Assembly: GCA_016290335.1 (NCBI GenBank)
Contig: JAEETM010000029.1
Span: 1 to 40,773 of the forward strand
Direction: 5' to 3'
Source of the DNA: Treponema sp.
Lineage (GTDB): Bacteria > Spirochaetota > Spirochaetia > Treponematales > Treponemataceae
DNA length: 40,773 nt
Part shown: positions 7,412-17,254 of the stretch, one piece after another
How the letters are laid out: every line of letters starts with the position of its first letter
How positions within the stretch are numbered: position 1 is the stretch's first letter
Translations under genes and position numbers: made by a program
The notes under the pieces: generated by a model
Told to the model about the DNA's origin: nothing
The model's input: only the letters and a program-made list of their open reading frames with translations
Database searches by the model: none

Positions 7412-10104
7412 TTTTGCATTATTGTCCGTCATACAAAGGATTTGTTTACAGCAATTTAGAAACAATAAAGTTCAACGAAAAAATAGTTGATACATCGGGG
7501 CTTATTGAAATTATCCGGCTTCATGCAGGATTAAAGGCAGATAAAAAAGAAGGAATTGAACGAACCCTTGATTACTACAAGGCAATGAAATGTTATATGG
7601 AAAAAAATCCCGGTAACGTTTTAGAAGCTTCATTTGAAATTGACGGATTAAGTGTTGCAAAAGAATGTCTTAAATGGCGCGACACACTTTGTTTTGCAGG
7701 CTGGAATAAAACCTTAAAGGTTCCGGGCCGCATGGAAGTGCTTGCCGGAGTGGAAGAATATTTTGCCGACAGTTCAACGGGTGAAGATTTAGTCAGCCTG
7801 ATTGACGAGGTAAAAGCCGGATGTCTTCTGCCGGCTGATCTTGAAATTATAACTCCAACAGATTATAAGCTTTTTTCTCCACTGGAAGTTGATTTACTGG
7901 AGGTCTTAATTGCACGCGGAGTTTGTGTAAAAACTTTAAGCATACCTGAACATTCCGCAAACACACTTTCTTCTATTATAAAGCTTTTTGATTCAACTGA
8001 AAAAGAAGCAGTTAAAATTACAAAGGACGAAACTTTTAAAATCCTGCACTTTGAAGAACAGGATGAAGCCTGCAGATATTTAAGTCTTCTTCCGCCGGAT
8101 TCTTATGATGTATGGATTAATTCAGATAATAAGGCTCTTGATAACTGGCTTTTTCTGCAGGGCAAACCTGCAGGTGGTTCAACTATAAAAGGCGGACTGC
8201 CACAGATTACACAAATACTTCCAATAGGCTTAGGCATTTTTGCAGCTCCCCTGAATCTTAAAAACCTTATTGAATGGCTGAACATTCCGCTCAGTCCGTT
8301 TCCACTTAATTTCAGAAGCCGACTGAAGGAAAAGCTTACCAGAGAAGGCGGTTATTATAACAAGGAATGTAAAGAGATTATAGATAAGTTTATTGGCGAC
8401 GGAAAAGACGAAGCAGAACAGAAAAAACGCAGTGAACTTATAAAACACTTTCTTCCTGATATAAACACTCCAGCCTCTTTTTCAGAAGAAAAAATAGAAG
8501 TTGAACGAATTAAAAACTTTGTAAACGACCTTTATTCCTGGTGCGGTTCAGAAATGCCATTCATTCAAAATCAGATGCAGAAAACTCAACTGCAGATAGT
8601 AAGAAATGAATGTACCACTGTTCTTAATATGCTGGAAGATTATTCTGAAAAACAAATTGACTTTTCTTTTCTTATGACCTTTGTAACAAATCTTAAGGAT
8701 GATGTTGATTTAGTTCAGTACGAAGCTCAGTGCGGCAGCAGGACAATAATCAAAAATCCGGGAAACATTACGTCTCCTGTTAAAAACCTTATCTGGTGTG
8801 ATTTTTACAATGAACCGGATGAAAACCTGAAATACGATTTTCTTCTTCCCGGCGAAAGAGAAGCATTTGAAAAAAGTTTAAAGCTGTGGAATAGAAATAC
8901 AGAACGTGAATACAACAATCAGCTGAAGCGGCTTCCATTCTTACTTGCAGAAAAAATCACTCTTGTAATAATTGATAAAAAAGTCACAGAGAATGTTCAA
9001 AAGCATCCTGTTTTTATTCAGCTGGAAAACAAGGTTAAAAACATAAAAGATTTTATAATCACTCCGGATGTTAATGAAGAAAACAAAGGACTTTTACAGG
9101 AAGCTTCAATTATAAATAACAGGATGGACCCCGAAGCAGAAGGAATTGAGATTTCAAACGGAGCACTCATAAAATGGCCGGATCATGAAAGTGCTTCTTC
9201 ATTAGAAGAACTGATTTACAATCCTTTTGATTATGCATTTAATTATCTTGCAAACATCAAGAGTCTTGGGAATGAATCTTTACCGCTTTGCAAAACCTCT
9301 TATGGTACTGTTGCACATGGTGTAATTGAAACGCTGTTTAACAGATACAATGATATTGAAGGCAGCGGAACTGCAGGGTTTATAAAAGAAAACATTAAGA
9401 ATAATTTTGATAAAGCCTTTACAGATATGGTAAATGCTAAAGGTGCCGTTCTTTTACTCAAGGAAAATATTTCGAATCTGGAAAATTACAAGATTAAGGT
9501 ACGCAAATGCGTAAATGCACTTGTAAAGGTTCTGGAAGATAATCATCTGCATGTAGTTGCCTGCGAACCTGAGCTGATAAAGGAAAATATGGGATTTGAA
9601 GGTGATATAAAAATAAAAGGCTTTGTAGATATGCTTCTTGCAGACGAAGATAATGTTCCCGTAATATTTGACTTTAAGTGGACTTCAAAACCGGATGATT
9701 ATAAAAAGAAAATTAAAGAAAACAAATCTATTCAGCTGGAGCTTTATAAATCTCTTATAGAAGGATTTGAAGAATTAAAAAAGAATACAAAGGCTAAAGC
9801 TGTTGCTTATATTATTCTGCCAGATGTTATTATTTTTTCAAAGGAAAGCTTTATTGGGGAAAACGCAATAAAAGTAACGGTTGACAACAACGAAGACTTA
9901 CTTCCAGAAATCAAAAATTCATACAAATACAGACGTGAACAAATATCACGCGGCTTTATAGAAGAAGCAACGAAAATGGGACCAGATAAGATTACTTATC
10001 AGAATGCAGTTGAAAATAAAAATCTTATTCCTCTGAAATTCGAAGCTAAGAAAAAAGAGAAAAACAATTTTTCAAAATATGAATTATTCAAAGGCAAAAA
10101 ATAG
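7408..10104 (+). CDS. addB: AddB/RexB-like PD-(D/E)XK nuclease subunit
   Basis: 898 residues. The C-terminal third is a RecB-type PD-(D/E)XK nuclease: SLEELIYNPFDYAF (~595-608), GTVAHGVIE (~632), GFVDML (~737), VIFDFKW (~751-757) and QLELY (~775). The N-terminal part aligns in style with the inactivated helicase half of AddB/RexB: no Walker A GxGKT is visible. In AddB a Cys in the CPF motif and three C-terminal Cys bind a 4Fe-4S cluster. Here CPF is NPF and the last ~120 residues contain no Cys, so the cluster is evidently absent, as in RexB-like forms. Partner of the following AddA-like gene in double-strand-break end processing. Start ATG overlaps the galK stop. Confidence 0.75.
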   Translation: MILHYCPSYKGFVYSNLETIKFNEKIVDTSGLIEIIRLHAGLKADKKEGIERTLDYYKAMKCYMEKNPGNVLEASFEIDGLSVAKECLKWRDTLCFAGWNKTLKVPGRMEVLAGVEEYFADSSTGEDLVSLIDEVKAGCLLPADLEIITPTDYKLFSPLEVDLLEVLIARGVCVKTLSIPEHSANTLSSIIKLFDSTEKEAVKITKDETFKILHFEEQDEACRYLSLLPPDSYDVWINSDNKALDNWLFLQGKPAGGSTIKGGLPQITQILPIGLGIFAAPLNLKNLIEWLNIPLSPFPLNFRSRLKEKLTREGGYYNKECKEIIDKFIGDGKDEAEQKKRSELIKHFLPDINTPASFSEEKIEVERIKNFVNDLYSWCGSEMPFIQNQMQKTQLQIVRNECTTVLNMLEDYSEKQIDFSFLMTFVTNLKDDVDLVQYEAQCGSRTIIKNPGNITSPVKNLIWCDFYNEPDENLKYDFLLPGEREAFEKSLKLWNRNTEREYNNQLKRLPFLLAEKITLVIIDKKVTENVQKHPVFIQLENKVKNIKDFIITPDVNEENKGLLQEASIINNRMDPEAEGIEISNGALIKWPDHESASSLEELIYNPFDYAFNYLANIKSLGNESLPLCKTSYGTVAHGVIETLFNRYNDIEGSGTAGFIKENIKNNFDKAFTDMVNAKGAVLLLKENISNLENYKIKVRKCVNALVKVLEDNHLHVVACEPELIKENMGFEGDIKIKGFVDMLLADEDNVPVIFDFKWTSKPDDYKKKIKENKSIQLELYKSLIEGFEELKKNTKAKAVAYIILPDVIIFSKESFIGENAIKVTVDNNEDLLPEIKNSYKYRREQISRGFIEEATKMGPDKITYQNAVENKNLIPLKFEAKKKEKNNFSKYELFKGKK

Positions 10105-10113
10105 GGGACATAA

Positions 10114-13100
10114 ATGAAGAATATTACATATATAAGTGCAAGTGCAGGAAGCGGAAAAACTTATACACTTACAGAAAGATTAAAGGATGTGATTCTTAAT
10201 GGTGAAGCAGCCCCCGAACAGATAATTTTGACAACCTTTACAAAAGCGGCAGCCGGAGAGTTTCTGGAAAGAGCAAAGGCCAGGTTTTATCAGGAAGGAA
10301 AAATAAACGAAGCAAATCAACTGAACCAGGCTTTAATTGGAACCGTGGACAGTATTTCAAATACGTTTGTTAACAGGTACTGGTATCTGCTTGGAATCAG
10401 TCCAAACCTGAATGTAATCAGTAAAGAGGATGAAAAGCTTTTTGTTTCAGAAAGCCTTGCAAATCTTCCATCAGAAGAACAGATCAATTTTTTTCAGAAC
10501 TTTGCAGAAACCTTTGAATTAGAAGAACCACGCTCCAATACTATTGATTACAATTTCTGGAAAAACGACTTAAAAAAAATATTGAATGAAGCCGGCAGCT
10601 TTACAATAAATGATTTTACAGAAAGTCGCAGCGCAAGTATAAAAATGGTTGAAAGCGTAACTCAGAGTTTTGCCAGCCTGAATTATGACAGAGATATGTT
10701 AATGTCAAAGCTTGGTGAGGTTGAAGCTGTTATTAAAAATAAAAACGCTAAACAACCTTCTGATACAGGAAATAAACGTCTTGAGCTTATTGATAAGGTA
10801 AAACGAATAATTGCAGAGCCCGATTCAACCGATTTGGAAATTGGTTTTACGCTTTATAAAATGACATCGAACGGCGGTTTTAAAAAATACAAAACCGTTG
10901 CAGAAGAATGTGCAGCTTATCAGGACCTTGCTCTTGAAGCAGAAAAGGTTTGGGTTTGCACAGAAGTTCGAAATCTTCAGCTCACTTTTATTGAACACAT
11001 TTTTGAACTTGCGGAACGCTGGCAGAGTGAGTACATCAGATATAAAAAAGAGCGCCATATAATAGACTATATTGATATGGAAAAATATTTTCTTGAACTC
11101 ATAACTGAAGACGAATACAAATCGGTTCAGGAAGATATTTCCAGAACGTATAAGTTTCTTTTTGTAGATGAGTTCCAGGATTGTTCACCAACGCAAATTA
11201 AAATATTCGACCGGCTGAGTGATTTAGTTGAACATACTGTCTGGGTTGGAGACTACAAGCAGGCAATTTATAATTTCCGCGGTTCAGATACGGAATTAGT
11301 TAAGGCGGTTGCAGATAAGGTTCAGAAAATAAACGGTAAACAAAATGAAACTCTTGGAACCAGTTATCGTTCCTGGCCGCCTGTTGTTAAATTTTGCAAT
11401 AAGGTTTTTGAACCGGCCTTCAGCGATATTCTGTCAAAGGAAGAAGTTCATCTGGAGCCTTGCGAAAAACGAAAAGCGGAATATGAAGAAAATAAAAAAC
11501 CGTGTCTCAAAGCCTGGCCTATTGATGACCTGGATAGAGGAAAGATTTCCCCTAAAAAAATTGCGAAGCAGGTTGCAGCAAATATTGCAAGGATGATAAA
11601 GGATGAAAAAATACTTCCTAAGGATATTGCCGTTCTTGCACACGATAATGACGAGCTGGAACCTGTTTCCACTGAACTTAAGAAATATAATATTCCGGTA
11701 CTTCTTGGAGACAAAGAATATAAAGATGAAGATTCTATTGTTTTATTAAAGGCTCTTCTTAATCTTGTTGCAAACCCTGACGATACAGCTGCACGTTCAA
11801 CAATTGCATATCTTACTCTGGAAGGTTATGGCCCCGCAAAAATACTGGATACAAGATTCGAAGAACGCTCAAAGAATAAAAAAGACTGGGAGTTCCTGGA
11901 AGATATCCCGCTTATTAAAAAATTACTTTCTAAAAAAGAAGAATATAAATCGCTTGGTATTGCAGCTCTTGTTGAAAATCTTATTATTGAAATGGATTTA
12001 TACAATGTAATTAAAGGCTGGCAGAATAATGACAGTTGTGTAAACAATCTTCATACGGCAATAAGTATTGCACAGGCTTATGAAGAACATTGTATTCAAA
12101 TGAGTTTGCCGTGTACTATTTATGGCTACCTTGATTATCTTTCAAACACAGAAGAAAAATCGGCAGGCAGTAATGATGGCGTGCAGCTGTTTACTTTCCA
12201 TAAATCAAAGGGACTGGAAAGAAAGAATGTTATTCTGCTGAGTCTTGGTGAAGATATTCTGGAGCCAAAACTGATGCTTAAACGTAATTATTATGGAGTG
12301 CACACTTACCATAAAGTTTCCCCTACCCCGGAAAATCTGGATCCTCCAATGATAATAAGAATGCTGCCATGGATTTTTGGGCAAAAAAGTATACCGGAAA
12401 TAATTGAAAGACGTGCTTCAGAAAATGAGATGTATTCAGAAATAACAACGAAGTTAATTCAGGAAGAAAAGCGTTTGATGTATGTTGCCATGACACGTCC
12501 TATTGAATGCCTTATTCTTACTGTGGGTAACAATAACGGATTGCAGCGTTTAAGCAAAATCGGGTTCCCGGTAGATGAGCAGATTTCGCTGGACGGGGCT
12601 GCCGACATTTTCCAGACTGGTATGAAGTTCATTATAGAAAATGTTGCTGATGTGGGCGACTGGAAATACAGGGCACCAGATAACACTATAATAAAGCTTT
12701 ATAACGAAAAGCAGGAATACAGGCTGCGGGATGTAAAATCGAGCGAATGTAAAACTGAAAAACCGGTTACTGCAAAAATCATTTTTGATGCAGAAAAACG
12801 AATTACCGTGAATGCTCCTGAAAACCAGATGAATGCTGTGGGAACCTGCCTTCATGATATTTTCTGTGTTCTGGAATACAAAAAAAACGAAGGCTTTGTA
12901 AATCAGATTATTAAAAATCACAATATGGAAAAGGCTCTTCCTGCTGCCGGAGAAATAATTGAAGCCTGGAATAATCTGGAACAATTTCTTGTACAAAAGT
13001 TTGGAGCAAGGATTAATTCTTACCACGAGCTGCCGTTTATTCAGCAGTACGAAGGTCAGATTATAACAGGCATAATAGACCTTGTGTGGGAAACAAAAGA

Positions 13101-13302
13101 TGGCGTTGTACTTATTGATTACAAGTCGTATCCGGGAAAAAAGAATGATGTTATAAATCCGCAGCACAAACATTTTGCAGGTATTTATGCAGGACAGTTT
13201 GAATGTTATGAACGGGCTCTCTGCGCTGCCGGAAAAAAAGTGCTTTCAAAAATGGTCTATTATCATGTGCTAGGAATTGGAGTTGAATTGCATTATAATT
13301 AA
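10114..13302 (+). CDS. addA: AddA-like UvrD helicase/nuclease
   Basis: 1062 residues. Superfamily 1A helicase motifs in order: Walker A ASAGSGKT (9-16), Walker B VDEFQD (~354), GDYKQAIYNFRGSD (~386), SYRSWPPV (~416), TFHKSKGLERKNVILL (~694) and RLMYVAMTR (~787). The C-terminus has a RecB-type nuclease: GTCLHDIF (~910), GIIDLVW (~988) and VVLIDYKSY (~999). This order is that of AddA/RexA/RecB. With the preceding AddB-like protein it should form the end-resection complex that loads RecA during recombination repair and degrades foreign DNA. It is somewhat shorter than Bacillus AddA (~1230 residues). The ATG lies 9 nt after the upstream stop with GGGG as a weak Shine-Dalgarno. Confidence 0.85.
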   Translation: MKNITYISASAGSGKTYTLTERLKDVILNGEAAPEQIILTTFTKAAAGEFLERAKARFYQEGKINEANQLNQALIGTVDSISNTFVNRYWYLLGISPNLNVISKEDEKLFVSESLANLPSEEQINFFQNFAETFELEEPRSNTIDYNFWKNDLKKILNEAGSFTINDFTESRSASIKMVESVTQSFASLNYDRDMLMSKLGEVEAVIKNKNAKQPSDTGNKRLELIDKVKRIIAEPDSTDLEIGFTLYKMTSNGGFKKYKTVAEECAAYQDLALEAEKVWVCTEVRNLQLTFIEHIFELAERWQSEYIRYKKERHIIDYIDMEKYFLELITEDEYKSVQEDISRTYKFLFVDEFQDCSPTQIKIFDRLSDLVEHTVWVGDYKQAIYNFRGSDTELVKAVADKVQKINGKQNETLGTSYRSWPPVVKFCNKVFEPAFSDILSKEEVHLEPCEKRKAEYEENKKPCLKAWPIDDLDRGKISPKKIAKQVAANIARMIKDEKILPKDIAVLAHDNDELEPVSTELKKYNIPVLLGDKEYKDEDSIVLLKALLNLVANPDDTAARSTIAYLTLEGYGPAKILDTRFEERSKNKKDWEFLEDIPLIKKLLSKKEEYKSLGIAALVENLIIEMDLYNVIKGWQNNDSCVNNLHTAISIAQAYEEHCIQMSLPCTIYGYLDYLSNTEEKSAGSNDGVQLFTFHKSKGLERKNVILLSLGEDILEPKLMLKRNYYGVHTYHKVSPTPENLDPPMIIRMLPWIFGQKSIPEIIERRASENEMYSEITTKLIQEEKRLMYVAMTRPIECLILTVGNNNGLQRLSKIGFPVDEQISLDGAADIFQTGMKFIIENVADVGDWKYRAPDNTIIKLYNEKQEYRLRDVKSSECKTEKPVTAKIIFDAEKRITVNAPENQMNAVGTCLHDIFCVLEYKKNEGFVNQIIKNHNMEKALPAAGEIIEAWNNLEQFLVQKFGARINSYHELPFIQQYEGQIITGIIDLVWETKDGVVLIDYKSYPGKKNDVINPQHKHFAGIYAGQFECYERALCAAGKKVLSKMVYYHVLGIGVELHYN

Positions 13303-13305
13303 TTC

Positions 13306-15477
13306 ATGGCACACGTAACTGATGAAGACATTAAACGACTTTTAAAAATTAAAGATGCAGATTTTGGTTTTTTTATTCTGGCCACTCACTCTTTAATGGA
13401 GCGGGCACTTAAAGATGATTATAATCCGGATTTATATTTTGGAGAGTTAATTGGAGCATATCTTGATAACTTTAAGGAAAAGTATGGAACTCCTCAATAT
13501 CAGGGAGCTTCGTTTTATAATTTTCCAAAAGATAAACAAAATATTTTTAATGAATTGAAGGGAATCCCTGAAACTCATAATTTCGCAAACACTGTAAGAC
13601 ATGTATTTGCAATTGGTGATGAAGATAAGGCTAAACAGACAATATCCCACTTTATTGCCTTTGCCAAAGCACAGGGATGGTACAATCTTATTTCAATAAA
13701 ACAGCTGGAAAAAGATTTAGAGGACTGGAAGACTCATGACGGTTACCAGAGTCCGGAGCTCAAAAAAGCCATTGCCGAGATTTCACGGTTAAAATCAGAA
13801 AATCAAAATCTTGCACAGAAGGCGAATGAACTTACCAATCTGCAGAATCAGCTGGCTACAATTTCTGCACGTGAAAAAGCCGTAAGATCTGAGCTTTTAG
13901 AAAAAGAAGCAAGCCTTTCTAAAAAAGATGAAAAGCTTAACTCTATCCGTCAGAAAGCCAACGAGCAGTATATGCAGTTCAGAAAGGAGAAGGAAGAAAT
14001 CCTTGCAAAAATTAAAGACTACGAGCAGACAAAGCAATACCTTGAAGTGCTGGAGCAGGTTGCCTTTTACACAAAAACCCGCCACGACTACGAGCAGTCT
14101 ATTATTTCTTTGAGCCGCGAGCAGGCTGATGTTTTGAATCAGATTAATCTGAATAAAGACTTTCTTATAAAAGGTGCGGCAGGAACCGGTAAATCGTTTG
14201 TGCTTATAAGAACTCTGGAAAAAGCAATGAAGGAATTAAGCGGTGAACTCAGCTTTGAAGAAAATCAGAACCATTTCCGTCTGCTAACTTATACCAAGAG
14301 TCTTGTAAAATATAATCAGTATGTAACAAAGATTTTAAATACGCAGGTACCGGAAGAATCAATTACTACTGCCGATTCGTTTCTGGCTTCTCTGCTTAAA
14401 GCTTTTTTCCCGAGAAAGAAGCTTGGTTACAAATACGACGATTTCCCTGAAGAGATTTTTGATAATGCAGATTTTAAAGGACAGGAGATTTTTACAGAGG
14501 CTCAAAACTTTATCTGGGCAAATTGCATTACAAGGGCTCAGTATGTTGATGAGGTTTGTGATCGCGAAGGAATGAAGTTTCCGCTGAAAAAATCAGAGCG
14601 CGTTGCAATGTGGAACGCTCTGGAAGCAGTTGAAGCAAAACTTGAAAAACATAACTGCTGGCCAAGAAATTATATGGCAAAGAAAATTGCAGAACATCTG
14701 GATGCGGGCGGACCTGATGTAGAACAGATTATGGCTGAATACAGTTTTGTAGACGAGGCTCAGGATCTGCCACCTGTAATTCTTTCTGTAATTAAAAAAT
14801 CAACAAAGCGGGCTGTATTCCTTGCGGGCGACAGTGACCAGTCAATTTATACAAAGGGCTTTAACTGGAACCGTTCCGGAATTGACATTCAGGGGCGAAC
14901 AAAAATCCTTAAAACTAATTTCCGCAACACAGCTCAGATTCACGAATATGCAGAAAAATATCGCAGCAGCTTTACACATAAGGACACTACAACCATGCCG
15001 GATGCATACCGCCCTGGTCCACCGGTTGAACAGATTGTTGCCAGAAACAACGAGGATTTGCAAAATCAGATTGTAGAACAGGTAAGACTTTTGATGAACG
15101 CACTGAACTATGCAGAAGAAAATATCTGTATAATTGCAAACACTAAAGACAAGCTAAAAGGCATGAAAGATATTCTTGATAAAAAGCTTGGTATTGAAGC
15201 AAACATAATAGAAGATTATTTTGACTTTGAAAGTGTTGGCGGTATAAGGCTTTGCACAATGCAGAATTGCAAGGGTCTTGATTTTCCTGTTGTTCTGTTT
15301 ATTGCGGATCACAGGGTACGGGGTGCGGAAGAAAGTTCTGTTTATGATGAAGAAACCTTTATGTCGCAGCAGTACAATATGGTCTACGTTGCCCTAACCC
15401 GCGCAATGGAAATGCTTTATGTTTACACTCTGCAGACAAGCCAGTTTGAACCGTTCAAAAGATTGGAGAGCATTTAG
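13306..15477 (+). CDS. UvrD-type helicase with N-terminal accessory domain and coiled coil
   Basis: 723 residues. Residues 1-150 form a helical domain, resembling the DUF4145-type domains seen before some helicases and restriction subunits; this is a loose likeness only. Residues ~165-260 are a long coiled coil with heptads of Leu, Glu, Lys and Gln. The rest is an SF1 helicase: GAAGTGKS (~285), VDEAQDLPP (~481), AGDSDQSIY (~506), LKTNFRN (~536), CTMQNCKGLDFPVVLF (~648) and YVALTRAMEML (~693). It lacks a nuclease domain. It begins 3 nt after the addA stop, so it is co-translated with AddAB. A third helicase beside AddAB is unusual; a role in repair or in defence against incoming DNA is inference. 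Confidence 0.8.
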   Translation: MAHVTDEDIKRLLKIKDADFGFFILATHSLMERALKDDYNPDLYFGELIGAYLDNFKEKYGTPQYQGASFYNFPKDKQNIFNELKGIPETHNFANTVRHVFAIGDEDKAKQTISHFIAFAKAQGWYNLISIKQLEKDLEDWKTHDGYQSPELKKAIAEISRLKSENQNLAQKANELTNLQNQLATISAREKAVRSELLEKEASLSKKDEKLNSIRQKANEQYMQFRKEKEEILAKIKDYEQTKQYLEVLEQVAFYTKTRHDYEQSIISLSREQADVLNQINLNKDFLIKGAAGTGKSFVLIRTLEKAMKELSGELSFEENQNHFRLLTYTKSLVKYNQYVTKILNTQVPEESITTADSFLASLLKAFFPRKKLGYKYDDFPEEIFDNADFKGQEIFTEAQNFIWANCITRAQYVDEVCDREGMKFPLKKSERVAMWNALEAVEAKLEKHNCWPRNYMAKKIAEHLDAGGPDVEQIMAEYSFVDEAQDLPPVILSVIKKSTKRAVFLAGDSDQSIYTKGFNWNRSGIDIQGRTKILKTNFRNTAQIHEYAEKYRSSFTHKDTTTMPDAYRPGPPVEQIVARNNEDLQNQIVEQVRLLMNALNYAEENICIIANTKDKLKGMKDILDKKLGIEANIIEDYFDFESVGGIRLCTMQNCKGLDFPVVLFIADHRVRGAEESSVYDEETFMSQQYNMVYVALTRAMEMLYVYTLQTSQFEPFKRLESI

Positions 15478-15479
15478 TT

Positions 15480-17207
15480 GTGAACAAAGATTACGAGCTT
15501 CTTGAAACTTACACAAATGAAAAGGGAGACTGGTCTTATCTGCGTCATAAGAAAACCGGGCTGGAAATTGCGTATAATAAATGCGTTCCGGATAAAAGCG
15601 AAACTCCTGATCCACCGGAAACAGGATTTTCCTTTTGTTTTAAAACTCCGGTAGAAGATCCGTATTTGGGAACTACGCATGTACTGGAACATTGTGTTAT
15701 GTGCGGCTCACAAAAATATAAGGTTCATTTTTTTGATTTGCTTGATTTTTCCTGCTGGACAGATTTTAATGCAGAAACAACAGAACGTCACACCAGATTT
15801 TTTTATTATTCTATTTTAGAAGAAGAAAGCTTTAAGTTTATTCCCATACTGGCAGATTATGTTTTTTTTCCTGAGCTTCTGGAAATAACTTTTTTGCAGG
15901 AATGTATGCGTGTAAGATTTTCTGCGGATGGAGATGGCAGGAAAAATGAAATTATCGGCGTTGTCTATAATGAAATGAAAAATAACAATGAGTCAGATGG
16001 AACGCTTTGTGGAGGATTGGATTACAGGCTGCATGAGCTGACGGTTGAGAAAATCCGGGAGTATCATAAAAAATATTACAGGCCGGATAACTGTCTTTTT
16101 AGTTTTAGCGGTACGGCGAGTCTTAATACGGTTCTTTCGCTGGTAGATAAAATTATTCCTGATTTAGAAAAAGGATTTTCAGCCTGCAAAATTACTCCGC
16201 GAAAAACTCTTACTATAAAAGAGTTTCTGGAAAAGGCTCCTTTTAAGCAGGCTCCGAAAAATCTGAAAAATCCGGGTGATGCTCGCTGGTTTGATGAAGA
16301 ATCAAAAGAAGATATTTGTTCTTACTTTGAAGATTACTGGAATGATGAAGTGTCTCCCCTGATGCCTTATTGCCTTGATGAAAAATATGCTTATTCTGCA
16401 GTTTGCTGGTACAGAAAAAATCATAAAGAAAAAAAAGACCCTCCGCTGCCGCCAAGAAAACCTGTTCAGAAAATCATAAAAGAATACCTGGCAAAAATTG
16501 ATGTGGACGAATACAGGAAAAAGCTCGAAAGCCTTAACGAATGGCAGGCGCGTGACAACCGTGTGGCAGCACAGAAAATTATGGAGCCGATTGCTGTTAA
16601 TGAAAATGATGTACGGTTTACAAAAAGTGAGGAAGAAATACAGAAGTGGCTTGAAAGACTTTATGGCCATGATAAAAGCAGTAAACGAAAATCCAGAGTT
16701 GTAATTGAAATAGATAAGCATTATTGCAATATTCAATTTTTGTTTACAGAAGAAACAGGACACAGCTACTACGCAGATTATTTATTAGTTCTTTTTCTCA
16801 AACGCTATTTTTCAATTCAGCTGCGTGAAAAAGGAAAAGTTTATTGTATTAATATAAATTACGACATTCCATGTAATTTCAGTATCGATGCAGTCTCTAC
16901 AAATAGACCTAAAAAAACAATAGACTTTATAAAAGAACACATAAAGAAAATCGCCACCTACAATTTTGACGAAACAGACATACTCATATTAAAATCTCTT
17001 ATGTATACCAGAGCTTTTATACCGCAATTAAAAACTCCAGAAATGTCAAACGAAGTCTTCAACGTAACTCCCGAAGATTTGCACCAGGCCGCGCTGAGGT
17101 TTAAGAGGCTGGTTGTGAAGTATGAGAGAGATGAGCCTGCAAGAATTGCCAGAGAAGAAAAAATAAAGAAGTTGCGGGTGGAAGCGAGACGGGAAAGAAG
17201 ACAGTAA
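15480..17207 (+). CDS. M16-family zinc metallopeptidase
   Basis: 575 residues. The inverted zinc motif HxxEH appears as HVLEH (~65-69), and the third zinc ligand Glu lies in VVYNEMKNN about 90 residues on, as in the M16C (presequence protease/PreP) branch. A second, inactive-type M16 half follows, with RYFSIQLREKGKVYCINI (~440) and VSTNRPKKTIDFIKEHIKKI. PreP proteins are near 1000 residues, so this is a compact two-domain version. It should degrade short unfolded peptides in the cytoplasm, as no signal peptide is present. Start is GTG at 15480, 2 nt after the helicase stop, with GGAGAG upstream. Last gene of the galK-addBA operon. Confidence 0.82.
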   Translation: MNKDYELLETYTNEKGDWSYLRHKKTGLEIAYNKCVPDKSETPDPPETGFSFCFKTPVEDPYLGTTHVLEHCVMCGSQKYKVHFFDLLDFSCWTDFNAETTERHTRFFYYSILEEESFKFIPILADYVFFPELLEITFLQECMRVRFSADGDGRKNEIIGVVYNEMKNNNESDGTLCGGLDYRLHELTVEKIREYHKKYYRPDNCLFSFSGTASLNTVLSLVDKIIPDLEKGFSACKITPRKTLTIKEFLEKAPFKQAPKNLKNPGDARWFDEESKEDICSYFEDYWNDEVSPLMPYCLDEKYAYSAVCWYRKNHKEKKDPPLPPRKPVQKIIKEYLAKIDVDEYRKKLESLNEWQARDNRVAAQKIMEPIAVNENDVRFTKSEEEIQKWLERLYGHDKSSKRKSRVVIEIDKHYCNIQFLFTEETGHSYYADYLLVLFLKRYFSIQLREKGKVYCININYDIPCNFSIDAVSTNRPKKTIDFIKEHIKKIATYNFDETDILILKSLMYTRAFIPQLKTPEMSNEVFNVTPEDLHQAALRFKRLVVKYERDEPARIAREEKIKKLRVEARRERRQ

Positions 17208-17227
17208 ATGGAATATAAAAATTTATA

Positions 17228-17236
17228 TGATATAAT
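17228..17236 (+). promoter_or_regulatory. Extended -10 promoter before the GIY-YIG gene
   Basis: TGATATAAT at 17228-17236 is a full extended -10 element without a good -35. It lies 18 nt before the ATG, with AAGAGGA as Shine-Dalgarno, and marks the end of the previous operon. Confidence 0.55.
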
Positions 17237-17254
17237 TAATGTAAGAGGAAAAAA

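Noticed and set aside
12550..13173. Leftward 207-codon frame inside the AddA-like gene
   Set aside because: It lies opposite the conserved nuclease domain of a clear gene, and its hydrophobic composition is an artefact of the reverse frame.
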